In this document: positions 20,110 to 30,723 of the stretch, piece by piece
Layout: every line of letters begins with the position of its first letter
How positions within the stretch are numbered: the first letter of the stretch is position 1
NCBI GenBank assembly: GCA_013287375.1
Contig: JABDDX010000002.1
Coordinates: forward strand, 1-64,000
DNA from: Bacteroidota bacterium
GTDB lineage: Bacteria; Bacteroidota; Bacteroidia; Sphingobacteriales; Sphingobacteriaceae
Length of the DNA stretch: 64,000 nucleotides
Direction of reading: 5' to 3'
The notes under the pieces: generated by a model
Told to the model about the DNA's origin: nothing
Database searches by the model: none
Seen by the model: only the letters and a program-made list of their open reading frames with translations
Program-made: the position numbers and the translations under genes

Positions 20110-21261
20110 TTAAATATCGATCATATTGCTGACCAGTTCAGCGATCATCAATTCTTCGTTAGTAGGAATTACATAAACCGGTACCCGGCCTTTATTTTTT
20201 GATATGAGCAATGAATTTTTAGTATTTTCTCTGTTATTCAACTCAATCCCTAAAAAACCCAGTTCGCCGCATATTCTTGCTCTGATAGCTGCTGAGTGTT
20301 CACCGATGCCGCCTGAAAATACCAATGTGTCGATCCCGCCTAATGCTGCTGCAAAAGCACCGATCCATTTTCTTACCTGGTAACAGAAGTGATCAACAGC
20401 TTCTGCTGAATGAATGTCTTCATCTTCTTGTGACAACAGTACACTCATATCTCCATTCGTTCCTGATATTCCCAGCAAGCCGGATTGGTGATTAATAACC
20501 TGATCAAACTGCCTGGGCGAAAGTTTTTCGGTTTTTATCATGATCCAGGCAACTCCCGGGTCAATGTCTCCCGAACGGGTGCTCATTGGAATTCCGCCGG
20601 CAGGAGTGAAGCCCATACTGGTATCCACACTCTTTCCCTTATATACGGCAGCTAAGCTGGCCCCATTTCCTAAATGCGCTAAAATAACCCGGCCATGGGC
20701 TGTTTTTTTCCCTGCCAGATGTTCTAATTCTTTGATCAAATATTGATAGGACAAACCATGGAATCCATACTTCCGAATTCCCTGTTTTTCAAAACGACGG
20801 GGAATTGGCAGTAATTGCGCGATTCTTGGTATAGTTTGATGAAATGCTGTGTCGAAACATGCGAACTGCTTTATTTGAGGATAATGTATTTTGAACGCTT
20901 CAATTAATTTGATCTCGGTAGGTAGATGATCCGGATCATAGAGAATAATGGATTTTAATTCTTTTAGTAGATCATTGGTAATGAGGCAGGTTTTAATCTG
21001 CTGCATACCATGAACAATGCGATGACCTATAGCATTTATTTTCGATGTACTTGTGTTTTCATTGATCCATGTAACCAGGCAGGAGACTGCCGAGGGCAAA
21101 TCATTAGCATTGCAGGGCAAATTGATATTATCGACGATAAATTTGGTATCACTTGAACCTATACCATTGATCTGCCCAAAATGTACTCTTTTTAACGTAG
21201 GTATGGTTTGGTACAAAGCAAATTTAATGCTGGAGGACCCGCCGTTAATTGTCAAAATCAT
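20110..21261 (-). CDS. ackA: Acetate kinase
   Basis: [69 protein letters not shown]. Confidence 0.95.
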   Translation of the reverse strand: MILTINGGSSSIKFALYQTIPTLKRVHFGQINGIGSSDTKFIVDNINLPCNANDLPSAVSCLVTWINENTSTSKINAIGHRIVHGMQQIKTCLITNDLLKELKSIILYDPDHLPTEIKLIEAFKIHYPQIKQFACFDTAFHQTIPRIAQLLPIPRRFEKQGIRKYGFHGLSYQYLIKELEHLAGKKTAHGRVILAHLGNGASLAAVYKGKSVDTSMGFTPAGGIPMSTRSGDIDPGVAWIMIKTEKLSPRQFDQVINHQSGLLGISGTNGDMSVLLSQEDEDIHSAEAVDHFCYQVRKWIGAFAAALGGIDTLVFSGGIGEHSAAIRARICGELGFLGIELNNRENTKNSLLISKNKGRVPVYVIPTNEELMIAELVSNMIDI

Positions 21262-21524
21262 GGTAGTGGTTTATCTGGCGGAGGTAAGAAGTATAGTTGC
21301 GTTGTTTCATAGCTGGATCGTGTTAAAAAATGAAAGTAAAAGCTAAAATTACCGGTAGCAAATGGTGGTAGATGCCGTGTAAATGATATAAAAAGAAGGT
21401 ATTTCTTATTCCCTTCCTTTTGAGTAAAAACAGGTTGCTGATTGTACCTGTCTTTGATGTAGTCTATTTTGTAACTGCCCGGTAATTGAATTGTTTTAGT
21501 GAGGCTGGATTAAATATTTATTAC

Positions 21525-22028
21525 TCACCCTGTTAATCCTAATCGTCCCAACCAAATGCCTAAAAGAAAAACAATTCCTCCGCCGAAAATAACCTGCAGT
21601 ACTGTTGACCAGAACGAAGATCTCATGAACTTATATCTGATCATGGCAATGGTTATCAATTCAACCACCACCACCATATAGGCCAGGTGCAAAGCATTGT
21701 TTAGATTCCCAATCAAAAATGGAAGTGTATGCAACATGCCGCCTATGGCGGTAGCAAACCCGGTAATCATCCCCCTGTAAACCGGGTTTCCGCGGCCGGT
21801 TACTTCGCCGTCGTCAGATAAAGCTTCCGCCAGTCCCATGCTGATACCTGCACCAATCGCAGCAGCAAGCCCAACCAGAAAAGCCTTATGGCTCTGATTA
21901 GTCAGGCCTGCAGCTGCAAATAGGGGTGCCAGTGTTGATACCGAACCATCCATTAAGCCAAGAAGTGCCGGTTGAACTTTTTGCAACACATATCGTGCGG
22001 CATTTTCTTTTATTGTTCTTCTTTGCAA
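21525..22028 (-). CDS. VIT1/CCC1-like transporter family protein
   Basis: [23 protein letters not shown]...[24 protein letters not shown]. Confidence 0.72.
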   Translation of the reverse strand: MQRRTIKENAARYVLQKVQPALLGLMDGSVSTLAPLFAAAGLTNQSHKAFLVGLAAAIGAGISMGLAEALSDDGEVTGRGNPVYRGMITGFATAIGGMLHTLPFLIGNLNNALHLAYMVVVVELITIAMIRYKFMRSSFWSTVLQVIFGGGIVFLLGIWLGRLGLTG

Positions 22029-22046
22029 TCTTTTGGGCGTTAAATT

Positions 22047-23429
22047 TTAAAACGGGTCGGCATATTCGCTAAATCTGATCAGCTTTTTATTGACAAATTC
22101 TTCAACCCCAAGACTTGACAATTCGCGTCCATATCCGGAGCGTTTTGTTCCGCCAAAAGGAAGATCCGGCTGTGTCCAGGTTGGGTGATTGATAAACACC
22201 ATACCGGTATCAATCAGCGAGGCTACATATTCTCCCCTTTTTTTATCAGCTGTGAATACGGAGCCACCGAGACCAAAAGGTGAATCATTCGCTAGTTTTA
22301 TAGCTTCCGCTTCATTCTTAACGCGATAAAAAGAAGCAACCGGGCCAAACAGCTCTTCGTGGTAGGCTGCCATACCGGGCTTAATATCAGTTAATATAGT
22401 GGCTTCTATAAATGCACCCGGACGGTCAATACGGTTGCCGCCAAGGATAACCTTCGCACCTGCATCAACAGAACGCTGTACCTGGTCGGCAAGCTGTACC
22501 GCTGCGCCTTCGCTGCTCAACGGCCCAAGTTCTGTATCGCTGTCCATTGGATCGCCTACTTTCAAACCTGTTAATTTAGTTTTGAACTTCGCTAAGAATT
22601 CATCCGCGATAGCGTCTACCACGATAAATCTTTTAGCAGCCACGCAGCATTGGCCGGTATTGTTCATTCTCCCGATAACTGCCCAGGCCACTGCCTGATC
22701 AATATCCGCATCTTCTAAAACAATGAATGCATCGCTGCCTCCCAATTCTAATACCGATTTTTTTAACGCTTTCCCAGCCGCGGCTGCAAGGCTTGCACCC
22801 GCCAATTCGCTGCCTGTAAGAGAAACGCCTTTGATACGTTCATCGGCAATGTAGGCGGATACATTTCCCCCGGAAATAAACAAGTTGGTGTATAACCCTT
22901 TCGGTGCACCCGCTTCGGTAAATATGTCTTCAATGGCCTGGGCACATTGCGGTACGTTAGATGCATGTTTCACGAGCACTACGTTCCCGATCATAATATT
23001 GGGAGCCGCAAAACGCGCTACCTGGTAAAACGGGAAGTTCCATGGTTCCACACCAAGTAAAACACCAATCGGGCTCTTCTTAATGTAGGCTTCTCCAAAT
23101 TCCGGGTTTAATTGCTCATCAGCGAGGAACTTTTCCCCGTTAGTCGCATAATAGTCAATAATATCTGCGCTTAAGGCGATTTCACCTTCACTTTGTGCAT
23201 AAAGTTTACCCATTTCGAGCGTAATCAAGGCAGAGAGCTGTGCTGATTTGTTACGCATGATTTTTGCAACGCGGTGCAGTAATGCCGATTTTTCCGCAAA
23301 GGGCTTGCTGCGCCAGGTTTCGAAAATAGTTTCGGCTTGTGTTATCGCTGCGTTGATGACATCTGGTGTCATTTCGTCAAAAGATTTAACAACTTTATTG
23401 TTAAACGGATTAATAGTTTGAATACTCAT
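22047..23429 (-). CDS. NAD(P)-dependent succinate-semialdehyde dehydrogenase / aldehyde dehydrogenase
   Basis: [50 protein letters not shown]. Confidence 0.93.
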   Translation of the reverse strand: MSIQTINPFNNKVVKSFDEMTPDVINAAITQAETIFETWRSKPFAEKSALLHRVAKIMRNKSAQLSALITLEMGKLYAQSEGEIALSADIIDYYATNGEKFLADEQLNPEFGEAYIKKSPIGVLLGVEPWNFPFYQVARFAAPNIMIGNVVLVKHASNVPQCAQAIEDIFTEAGAPKGLYTNLFISGGNVSAYIADERIKGVSLTGSELAGASLAAAAGKALKKSVLELGGSDAFIVLEDADIDQAVAWAVIGRMNNTGQCCVAAKRFIVVDAIADEFLAKFKTKLTGLKVGDPMDSDTELGPLSSEGAAVQLADQVQRSVDAGAKVILGGNRIDRPGAFIEATILTDIKPGMAAYHEELFGPVASFYRVKNEAEAIKLANDSPFGLGGSVFTADKKRGEYVASLIDTGMVFINHPTWTQPDLPFGGTKRSGYGRELSSLGVEEFVNKKLIRFSEYADPF

Positions 23430-23520
23430 AGTTAGTTTTGATAATTGATTTACAAGAATATTCTACTTGAATTATCGTAACAAATCTGCCCAATATATAC
23501 TGCCGGGAAAATGATGCCGA

Positions 23521-23940
23521 TCAGCTTTTATGATGATTACCATCAAATAAAAGCAACGTATGGATAGTATTAACTTCTGTTAGCTCGTTTAACTTCCCGG
23601 TTAGCTCAATCACAGCGAACTTTATTTTATCCAGATGAATAAATAATCTTTTTTTATCTAAGCGATCATAATACCGCTCGATCAATGAGGTTGACAATTG
23701 AATGCTGGTTAATCGGGAACGGCAATCATGGGATGCGGTGGAAAGGGACTGGGCTTTTTCTATGTTTAGAAGTTTTTCCTTTTCGAGCAGGCTGATGAAT
23801 CCGGCATCTTCCTTTTCCAGTACCTGGATCCGCGCCAGCAACACCACAGTTTTTTGATTAAAAGGTACGTGTGCTTTTCTTCTCTTCGGATCCTTGCACG
23901 TTTGCGTTCCTTTTTTCTGACTTTGGTGTGTTTCAGGCAC
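23521..23940 (-). CDS. Truncated histidine-kinase-like protein (HisKA phosphoacceptor region only)
   Basis: LEKEKLLNIEKAQSLSTASHDCRSRLTSIQLSTSLIERYYDRLDKKRLFIHLDKIKFAVIELTGKLNEL resembles coiled-coil + H-box of hybrid/PAS kinases; no HATPase domain. Confidence 0.6.
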   Translation of the reverse strand: MPETHQSQKKGTQTCKDPKRRKAHVPFNQKTVVLLARIQVLEKEDAGFISLLEKEKLLNIEKAQSLSTASHDCRSRLTSIQLSTSLIERYYDRLDKKRLFIHLDKIKFAVIELTGKLNELTEVNTIHTLLLFDGNHHKS

Positions 23941-23979
23941 GGTAAGATTAATTCAAACAACGATTATTTTATATGCGGC

Positions 23980-24156
23980 TTAACTTCGTTTGATCAGTTC
24001 CATCTCAATTATCTTTTTTCGTTCTTCGTATTCTTCCTTGCCTATCTCACCGGCAGCGAAACATTTGAGCAATACGTCAAGCGGGGAGTTTTTTCTATTG
24101 CGCTGCCCGGGGATGTTGTAGTGAACAGCAAATATCCATGCAAACCACCAACCCAT
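23980..24156 (-). CDS. SHOCT-domain small membrane protein
   Basis: 58-aa MGWWFAWIFAVHYNIPGQRNRKNSPLDVLLKCFAAGEIGKEEYEERKKIIEMELIKRS; below ORF-track size cutoff. Confidence 0.7.
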   Translation of the reverse strand: MGWWFAWIFAVHYNIPGQRNRKNSPLDVLLKCFAAGEIGKEEYEERKKIIEMELIKRS

Positions 24157-24688
24157 CGGGTTTTCATACAGGAAATCTTAAATAAGCATCTCTCTTTTGC
24201 CTTGCACGACTTTACAGTCAGGAGCTGTCAGATTTAATTTGACAATTTTAAAATCGTCAAACTTGCCGTTATTAAAAAAAACTGTTTATAACGCAGTTTG
24301 GAGTTACCAATTCAAATAGTAGATAAACAGGGGGGATATTTTCCTTTAGTTAGGACAAGCCTCTTTTTTTCAAAATCAGAATAATATTCTAAGCTATTTT
24401 TGACAATATAGTCATTATACAATTTCTAATTGTACTTGATCCAATGCTATGATCGGAGCAAAAAGCACAGTCAAATACTATATTGATAAGTTAAAGGGGA
24501 TTTCGAACACCCAAAATGACCATTTCACAACATCTTAGAGGTTTTATAGAAGTACTTAGATTGGGTGTTGATCAGTATCAAAGTTTAGAACACCCGAATT
24601 TCATTTCCAAAATGTCGGTAATGATTTTAGGGTTAGCTATTTATAGGAATAAAAAAGGAGATGAAAAAAAGTTGTTCATCCCCTTAAG

Positions 24689-24760
24689 TGCTCCCGACGA
24701 GATTCGAACTCATATCGATGGTACCGGAAACCATAATTCTATCCGTTGAACTACGGGAGC
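24689..24760 (-). tRNA. tRNA-Arg (anticodon CCG)
   Basis: RC gctcccgtagttcaacggatagaattatggtttccggtaccatcgatatgagttcgaatctcgtcgggagca: 7-bp acceptor GCTCCCG/CGGGAGC, anticodon stem ATGGT/ACCAT with loop TTCCGGT, T-arm GTTCGAATC. Confidence 0.92.
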
Positions 24761-24860
24761 AGCGCTGCAAATATATAAATTGCTTTTAACCTAGCGCGGA
24801 AATACTATAGGTAAATTTTATCGGAACGGTATATAGCTTTATTAAAGATAATTAGTTCAA

Positions 24861-26315
24861 TTATTGAAAAGTAACCACCTTAGTTTCTTCCGGATTACCA
24901 TATAATAGCATCAGTTTATTATTATCGGCATTAAAAAACTGTGGGTAAAGCCTCAACCTGTCATAAGTAAAATCAAAATCTTTTACAAATGGCTGCGGGG
25001 CTTCCATTAGGCCGTTGTTGTTTACAGCCACAGCAACAGCAAGTTTGTGGTTACGACGATATATATCATCAACATATTTACCACACTGATCATTATATAC
25101 CAAAACCAGCTTATTGTTAATTATGCCAGAAGCAATCATTAAATCTTGATCGAAATTTTTTGCATTCCAGATACGAGGCGATGATACATCATATTTCCTG
25201 ATGCCATCCATCGCAAAACCGGTTACTAATACATCACCATGTTGATAATCATAAACAGGATCGGTCATATTTAATGTGCCCATACCTGTTGTTGTATTCT
25301 CTGCAGCGGTGGCTTTATATTGTTCACCTACTAAAAAGAATGTATCGCCGTTATATACAATGTTTCTGGCGGTTGCATTGGTTACGGGCTTATCAAACAT
25401 AGATGTTTTCACCTCTGATGGTTTTGAAGAATTAAATATCCATGTACCAACCGATTTGGTATCACCCATTGAAAAAGACTCCTTCTTTTGCATGTAACCG
25501 GCAATCAGCAAATCGCCCGCAGGTGTTATTCTTGATATGTAATTGAAATTTTTAAGTCCAGCGTCTCCAATAGTTACAGGTGTTATTGTAGCAACTCCGC
25601 TTGATGAGTACTGATAGAGTATAGGATACTTGTATGATTTGTCGAAATCCGCAGCAACAATGTACAGATCACCTTTATCCGAAGCTAAAAAATCAGATAT
25701 ACGAATTTCTTTTCCATTAGCCGCCGTGAAACTGAATTGCCCTTTATTGATTACCTGCAACTGTTCGTCAAGAATGTAAAAACTAAATTGGTTCGGCTGG
25801 CCTTTTTCGTAGGGAGACTTACCAATTACGGCAACGTGTTTTTTATCGGGAGTTAATGCCGAGTACCAATCGCCTGCATTCGACCATTTTGTATAATCCA
25901 TACTGGCAATAGGCAATTCTTCGGTACCTATATTTCCATACTGATCAATTACACGGGCGGTGAATGCGTTTTTGCCATCGGCTTTTGTGCGATGCTGTAC
26001 GAAAAGCAAAGGGGTGTACCCAACAACCAACAGGTTTTTAACATCATAGGAGTTATTCATCGTTCCCATGCTCAGGCTGATATCTTTAGTTATAACGATG
26101 TTGCCCGCTTTATCAGTAATAATAAGGTTGTTTATCTTTTGGAAATTATCGGTATGGCAGCTGACAAAGTAATTGTTATTGGGGCTGCTGAAAGAAGTAA
26201 AAACAGGCTGTTTAACCATTTCAATGGCAGCGTTGTTGTTTCCCTGGGTAACTCTTATTTGCCCAAAGCTGTTAATACTTGTAGCGAGAACCAATAAAAG
26301 GAATAAATATTTCAT
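24861..26315 (-). CDS. Secreted hypothetical protein
   Basis: Signal peptide MKYLFLLLVLATSINSFGQ; no recognised domain. Confidence 0.6.
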   Translation of the reverse strand: MKYLFLLLVLATSINSFGQIRVTQGNNNAAIEMVKQPVFTSFSSPNNNYFVSCHTDNFQKINNLIITDKAGNIVITKDISLSMGTMNNSYDVKNLLVVGYTPLLFVQHRTKADGKNAFTARVIDQYGNIGTEELPIASMDYTKWSNAGDWYSALTPDKKHVAVIGKSPYEKGQPNQFSFYILDEQLQVINKGQFSFTAANGKEIRISDFLASDKGDLYIVAADFDKSYKYPILYQYSSSGVATITPVTIGDAGLKNFNYISRITPAGDLLIAGYMQKKESFSMGDTKSVGTWIFNSSKPSEVKTSMFDKPVTNATARNIVYNGDTFFLVGEQYKATAAENTTTGMGTLNMTDPVYDYQHGDVLVTGFAMDGIRKYDVSSPRIWNAKNFDQDLMIASGIINNKLVLVYNDQCGKYVDDIYRRNHKLAVAVAVNNNGLMEAPQPFVKDFDFTYDRLRLYPQFFNADNNKLMLLYGNPEETKVVTFQ

Positions 26316-26405
26316 GAGTTTAGGTTTAGTTGTTTTTTTATTGTCGGTTTAAGTTTCTGCAATGTACATCAAAATTGTCTCAATTTTGATGTACATATGA
26401 TTAGC

Positions 26406-27509
26406 TTAAACGTTAAACCTGAAGTGCATAATGTCGCCATCTTCCACAACGTAGGTCTTACCTTCAACAGATAGTTTACCGTTTTCTTTAATAACAGTTT
26501 CTGATCCGTTGAATTTTACAAAATCTTCGTACTTAATTACTTCGGCACGTATAAATCCTTTTTCAAAGTCAGTATGAATTACACCTGCGGCTTGTGGTGC
26601 TGTAAAGCCTTTAGTGATAGTCCATGCACGAACTTCCTGCACACCGGCAGTAAAGTAAGTAGCCAGGTTAAGCAAGCTGTAGGCCGATTTAATCAGTTTA
26701 TTTACACCTGATTCAGTTAAACCCAAATCATCCAAAAACATCTGACGCTCTTCGTATGATTCTAGTTCAGCTATTTCAGATTCGATCTGTGCTGAGATGA
26801 CCAGCACCTGGGCATTTTCGTCCTTCACGGCTTCTTTAACACGATCAACATACGCATTGCCAGTATTTACATCGCCTTCGGCAACATTACAAACGTACAT
26901 TACCGGTTTGGCTGTTAATAACCATATGTCGGCAATATATTCCTGATCCTCTTCGGCAACTGGTGCTGTACGGGCGGATTTGCCAGAGAGTAAATGGTTT
27001 TTGTATATGGTTAAAACATCAAAAGTTTTTTTTGCTTCCTTATCGTTACCAACTTTTGCTGCCTTCTCAACTTTCTGTATCTTCTTTTCTATCGAGTCCA
27101 GATCTTTTAATTGAAGTTCTGTATCAATGATCTCTTTATCGCGTATAGGATTAACCGAACCATCCACGTGTATCACATTATCATTATCAAAACAACGCAA
27201 TACGTGTATAATGGCATTGGTTGAGCGTATATTGGCTAAAAACTGGTTACCTAAACCTTCGCCTTTACTTGCACCTTTAACCAGGCCTGCTATATCAACA
27301 ATCTCAATAACATTGGGTACAATGCTTTTGGGATTTACTATTTCGGTTAATTTAGTCAGGCGCTCATCGGGCACGGTTATTACGCCAACATTCGGCTCAA
27401 TTGTACAAAAAGGAAAGTTTGCCGCCTGTGCTTTAGCGTTTGATAAGCTGTTAAAAAGTGTTGATTTACCCACGTTAGGCAAACCTACTATACCACATTG
27501 TAGTCCCAT
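26406..27509 (-). CDS. ychF: Redox-regulated ATPase YchF (OLA1-type GTPase)
   Basis: CGIVGLPNVGKSTLFNSLS...NFPFCTIEPNVGVI...DIAGLVKGASKGEGLGNQFL; C-terminal TGS. Confidence 0.96.
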   Translation of the reverse strand: MGLQCGIVGLPNVGKSTLFNSLSNAKAQAANFPFCTIEPNVGVITVPDERLTKLTEIVNPKSIVPNVIEIVDIAGLVKGASKGEGLGNQFLANIRSTNAIIHVLRCFDNDNVIHVDGSVNPIRDKEIIDTELQLKDLDSIEKKIQKVEKAAKVGNDKEAKKTFDVLTIYKNHLLSGKSARTAPVAEEDQEYIADIWLLTAKPVMYVCNVAEGDVNTGNAYVDRVKEAVKDENAQVLVISAQIESEIAELESYEERQMFLDDLGLTESGVNKLIKSAYSLLNLATYFTAGVQEVRAWTITKGFTAPQAAGVIHTDFEKGFIRAEVIKYEDFVKFNGSETVIKENGKLSVEGKTYVVEDGDIMHFRFNV

Positions 27510-27666
27510 ATTTTTATTTTAGTATCAAGTAGTTAGCATCAAGTATCAAAAATCCTAACTCTTATGTATTGTTATATTCTTTTCGGGCGCAAAGATAACA
27601 GAAAAAATCACCTTGTAATTTGAAAAATTAGGTGTATTAATTTGCTTTAGGCGTCGATGCAAAATA

Positions 27667-27700
27667 AAAAACCTCCTGCCATTACAGCAGGAGGTTACAT
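27667..27700. terminator. Intrinsic terminator-like hairpin
   Basis: aacctcctgc-cattaca-gcaggaggtt. Confidence 0.65.
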
Positions 27701-27725
27701 AAATTATAATAAGTTTAGTTTGGGC

Positions 27726-28058
27726 CTATATTTCGAATGAGAAGTCCTCATCAGCCGATGTTTTGGCCGCTTCAGGGGTTTCGCTAAATTCATAGCGTTT
27801 TTCTACTACTTCCTGGTTGTCTTTTATATATTCAATGGTTTCTTTTAACCCCTCTGCAAACTTTTCGAAATCTTCTTTATATAAAAAGATCTTGTGTTTA
27901 ATGAAAACGCCATCCTCTAAACGCTTTTTGCTTTCGGTAATAGTAACATAATAATCGTTTGATCGTGTTGCTTTTACATCAAAAAAATAAGTTCGTTTAC
28001 CTGCTCTTACCTTCTTTGAAAATACCTCTTCACGTTCTCTGTTGTCAAAGTCTCCCAT
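27726..28058 (-). CDS. PUR-family DNA/RNA-binding protein (DUF3276)
   Basis: REEVFSKKVRAGKRTYFFDVKATRSNDYYVTITESKKR. Confidence 0.88.
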   Translation of the reverse strand: MGDFDNREREEVFSKKVRAGKRTYFFDVKATRSNDYYVTITESKKRLEDGVFIKHKIFLYKEDFEKFAEGLKETIEYIKDNQEVVEKRYEFSETPEAAKTSADEDFSFEI

Positions 28059-28205
28059 ATAAAATCAATTGTAATTAGTTTTGATTGGCATAAATATAAA
28101 TAAAATTTCAATCTACAAGTATTTATGTAAATAATATTGTGATTTAAGTATAGGTTTATTTCGAATATTTTAATGTTTTTTTATTTTTCCAGGAGCGTAC
28201 GCTAA

Positions 28206-28700
28206 TTACTCGCTTAAAAGCTTCTTTTTTTGCGCATCAAATTCTGCCTGGGTTAATGCTCCCGAATCAAGTAATTCCTTTAACTTTTTAATTTCATCGG
28301 CAACAGATCCGGATGGGGTGGGGGTGCTCGCCTGGCATGGTACAACCTCGCAGGCCAGAATTGCATCGTTAATATAAACGGAGAAACGAAATGGGCCGCC
28401 TGCACCCACTATAAACATGTATTTGTCTATGCCGTTTAAATGGTCTTTTATAATGTTTTTGATTATTACACCGCCATTGGTAAACGCTTTGGGTAAACCC
28501 GGTGATGGGTGGGGAGAAGGAAATGGGATGCCCCGTTGCTCAATATATAAAAATGAACCATTATTGCCTGACCCTTTACCAAGCCTAACTGTATCATTTA
28601 AATGATAGGTGATGCCGTTAGCCGCTTTATATGATGTTATTTTTTGAGCTTTGGTTAATAAGGGGACTAATAACAATATAAGTATTGATATTTTTTTCAT
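28206..28700 (-). CDS. Secreted SHOCT-domain protein
   Basis: Signal peptide; C-term DEIKKLKELLDSGALTQAEFDAQKKKLL. Confidence 0.78.
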   Translation of the reverse strand: MKKISILILLLVPLLTKAQKITSYKAANGITYHLNDTVRLGKGSGNNGSFLYIEQRGIPFPSPHPSPGLPKAFTNGGVIIKNIIKDHLNGIDKYMFIVGAGGPFRFSVYINDAILACEVVPCQASTPTPSGSVADEIKKLKELLDSGALTQAEFDAQKKKLLSE

Positions 28701-28779
28701 AATTGGTAAAAGGTTTAATATAAATACGTGCTACTAAGTAAGCAAATAATTTGATAAAATCCGCTCACGAATTATTTCA

Positions 28780-30567
28780 TCAGGCATTTTCTTCTTCTTC
28801 CAGCAATTGCTTTTCGTACAGTTCAAAGTAAGTGCCTTTTTGTTGCATCAGGTATTCGTGGTTACCTTGTTCTATGATCTGGCCGCTATCCATCACTAAA
28901 ATCTTATCGGCATTTTTTATGGTTGATATGCGGTGGGCTATAATAATGCTGGTTTTACCCTTCATTACATTACCGAGATTATTGAGAATTTCTTCTTCGG
29001 TGCGGGTATCAACCGCCGAGAGGCAATCATCAAACACCAAAACTTGCGGATGTTTTACAATGGCACGGGCAATAGATACACGTTGTTTTTGTCCGCCGGA
29101 TAATGTAACACCACGCTCACCAATTAATGTCTCAAAGCCTTTTTCCAACTCCATAATGTTTTTATAAACGGCGGCATCTTTAGCAGCTTGCTCAACAACC
29201 GGCATATCTAAAACATCGGCACTAAAGGCAATGTTGTTGGCGATGGTATCTGAAAACAGGAAAACCTCCTGTGGTACAAACCCAATCTGTGAACGATAGC
29301 CTTCCAGGTCGTATCCAGGGAGTGGCTTGCTATCAATCAATACCTCGCCGCCTGTGGTATCATACATTCGCATTAACAAGTTGGCAATAGTTGATTTACC
29401 GGAACCTGTGCGCCCAATGATAGCCACCATTTCGCCGGGATGTATGGTAAATGATACTGATTTTAATGCCTGTATGCCGGTATCAGGATAAATAAAGGAA
29501 ACATCGTTAAAAGTAATTTTACCGCTGATGTTTTCTTTTGGAACTTTGGGTGATATGATCTCGGGCTGTTCGTGCAGAAATTCATTAATACGTTTTTGCG
29601 ATGCGGACGCACGCTGAATGAGTGAGGTTACCCAGCCTAATGACATTACAGGGAAGGTAAGCATATTAAGATACACGATAAACTCCGCCACATTACCCGC
29701 ACTGATGTTGCCTTTCATCACCTCCACACCGCCAACATAAATAATAATAACGTTACTGATACCAACTAATAAGAGCATGGTGGGGTAGAACAGCGCCTGC
29801 ACTTTTACCAAGGCCATGGAGTGTTCTTTATAATGCTCGCTTTCAGCTGCGAAGTTTTTGCGGACATACTTTTCGCGCACGTATGATTTTATTACCCTAA
29901 TGCCTGAGAAATTTTCCTGCACAAAGCTGGAAAGGATAGATAAACGCTCTTGTATCTTCTCGCTACGGAAATTGATGACATTGTTGATATAAAATATAAT
30001 CAACACTAATATTGGTAGTGGTAATATCGAGAGTACAGCCAAGCGGGTATTTACCGTGAGCATTAGATAAATAACCATTACAAACAGGATGATGGTATTT
30101 AGACTATACATAATACCAGGGCCAAGGTACATGCGTACACGGGAAACATCCTCGGTTACCCGGTTCATCAAATCGCCGGTGTTATGGCGGCGATAGAAGG
30201 CCAATGACAATACCTGGTAATGGGCATATATCTCGTTTTTAAGGTCGTATTCAATATGACGCGACATCAGGATGATAGTCTGCCTCATGAAAAACAAGAA
30301 TAAGCCACGTACCAATGATAACCCCAATACTACTAAGCCAAACAATAATAACCCTGAACCGAATATTTTATAGATAATAGCCTGCCTGTTGAATCCATTA
30401 AAAAGCTCGTAGATGCTGATATTGTCGGCTACCATATCAAAAGCCATACGCACAACAGGAGCAAGCAACACACTGAATATATTAGATATCACCACAAAAA
30501 GTATACCCGGTATTAACCGCCAGCGATATTTAAGAAGAAATTTATTGAGGTATGCGAGATGTTTCAT
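28780..30567 (-). CDS. ABC transporter, fused permease/ATP-binding (MsbA-like)
   Basis: Walker A GRTGSGKST, LSGGQKQR signature, VFDDCLSAVD. Confidence 0.94.
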   Translation of the reverse strand: MKHLAYLNKFLLKYRWRLIPGILFVVISNIFSVLLAPVVRMAFDMVADNISIYELFNGFNRQAIIYKIFGSGLLLFGLVVLGLSLVRGLFLFFMRQTIILMSRHIEYDLKNEIYAHYQVLSLAFYRRHNTGDLMNRVTEDVSRVRMYLGPGIMYSLNTIILFVMVIYLMLTVNTRLAVLSILPLPILVLIIFYINNVINFRSEKIQERLSILSSFVQENFSGIRVIKSYVREKYVRKNFAAESEHYKEHSMALVKVQALFYPTMLLLVGISNVIIIYVGGVEVMKGNISAGNVAEFIVYLNMLTFPVMSLGWVTSLIQRASASQKRINEFLHEQPEIISPKVPKENISGKITFNDVSFIYPDTGIQALKSVSFTIHPGEMVAIIGRTGSGKSTIANLLMRMYDTTGGEVLIDSKPLPGYDLEGYRSQIGFVPQEVFLFSDTIANNIAFSADVLDMPVVEQAAKDAAVYKNIMELEKGFETLIGERGVTLSGGQKQRVSIARAIVKHPQVLVFDDCLSAVDTRTEEEILNNLGNVMKGKTSIIIAHRISTIKNADKILVMDSGQIIEQGNHEYLMQQKGTYFELYEKQLLEEEENA

Positions 30568-30723
30568 AGCCTCTACAAAAATAGATTATTTGGTTCATAG
30601 TTAATGGATGATAGTTCATGGAATGATCATATTTTATGCTTGTTTTTATTGCAGTTATCAATAATGAACAAGTATTCCATTTTGCTACACCGAAAAAAAC
30701 ATCTACTTTTGCAGGCGAGCCTT

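Noticed and set aside
23854-24237. 127-aa + strand ORF
   Set aside because: Opposite the HisKA fragment and the SHOCT mini-gene, both of which have recognisable protein signatures on the minus strand.
24516-24749. 77-aa ORF on + strand
   Set aside because: Its 3' half is antisense to the tRNA-Arg and it has no recognisable domain; spurious.
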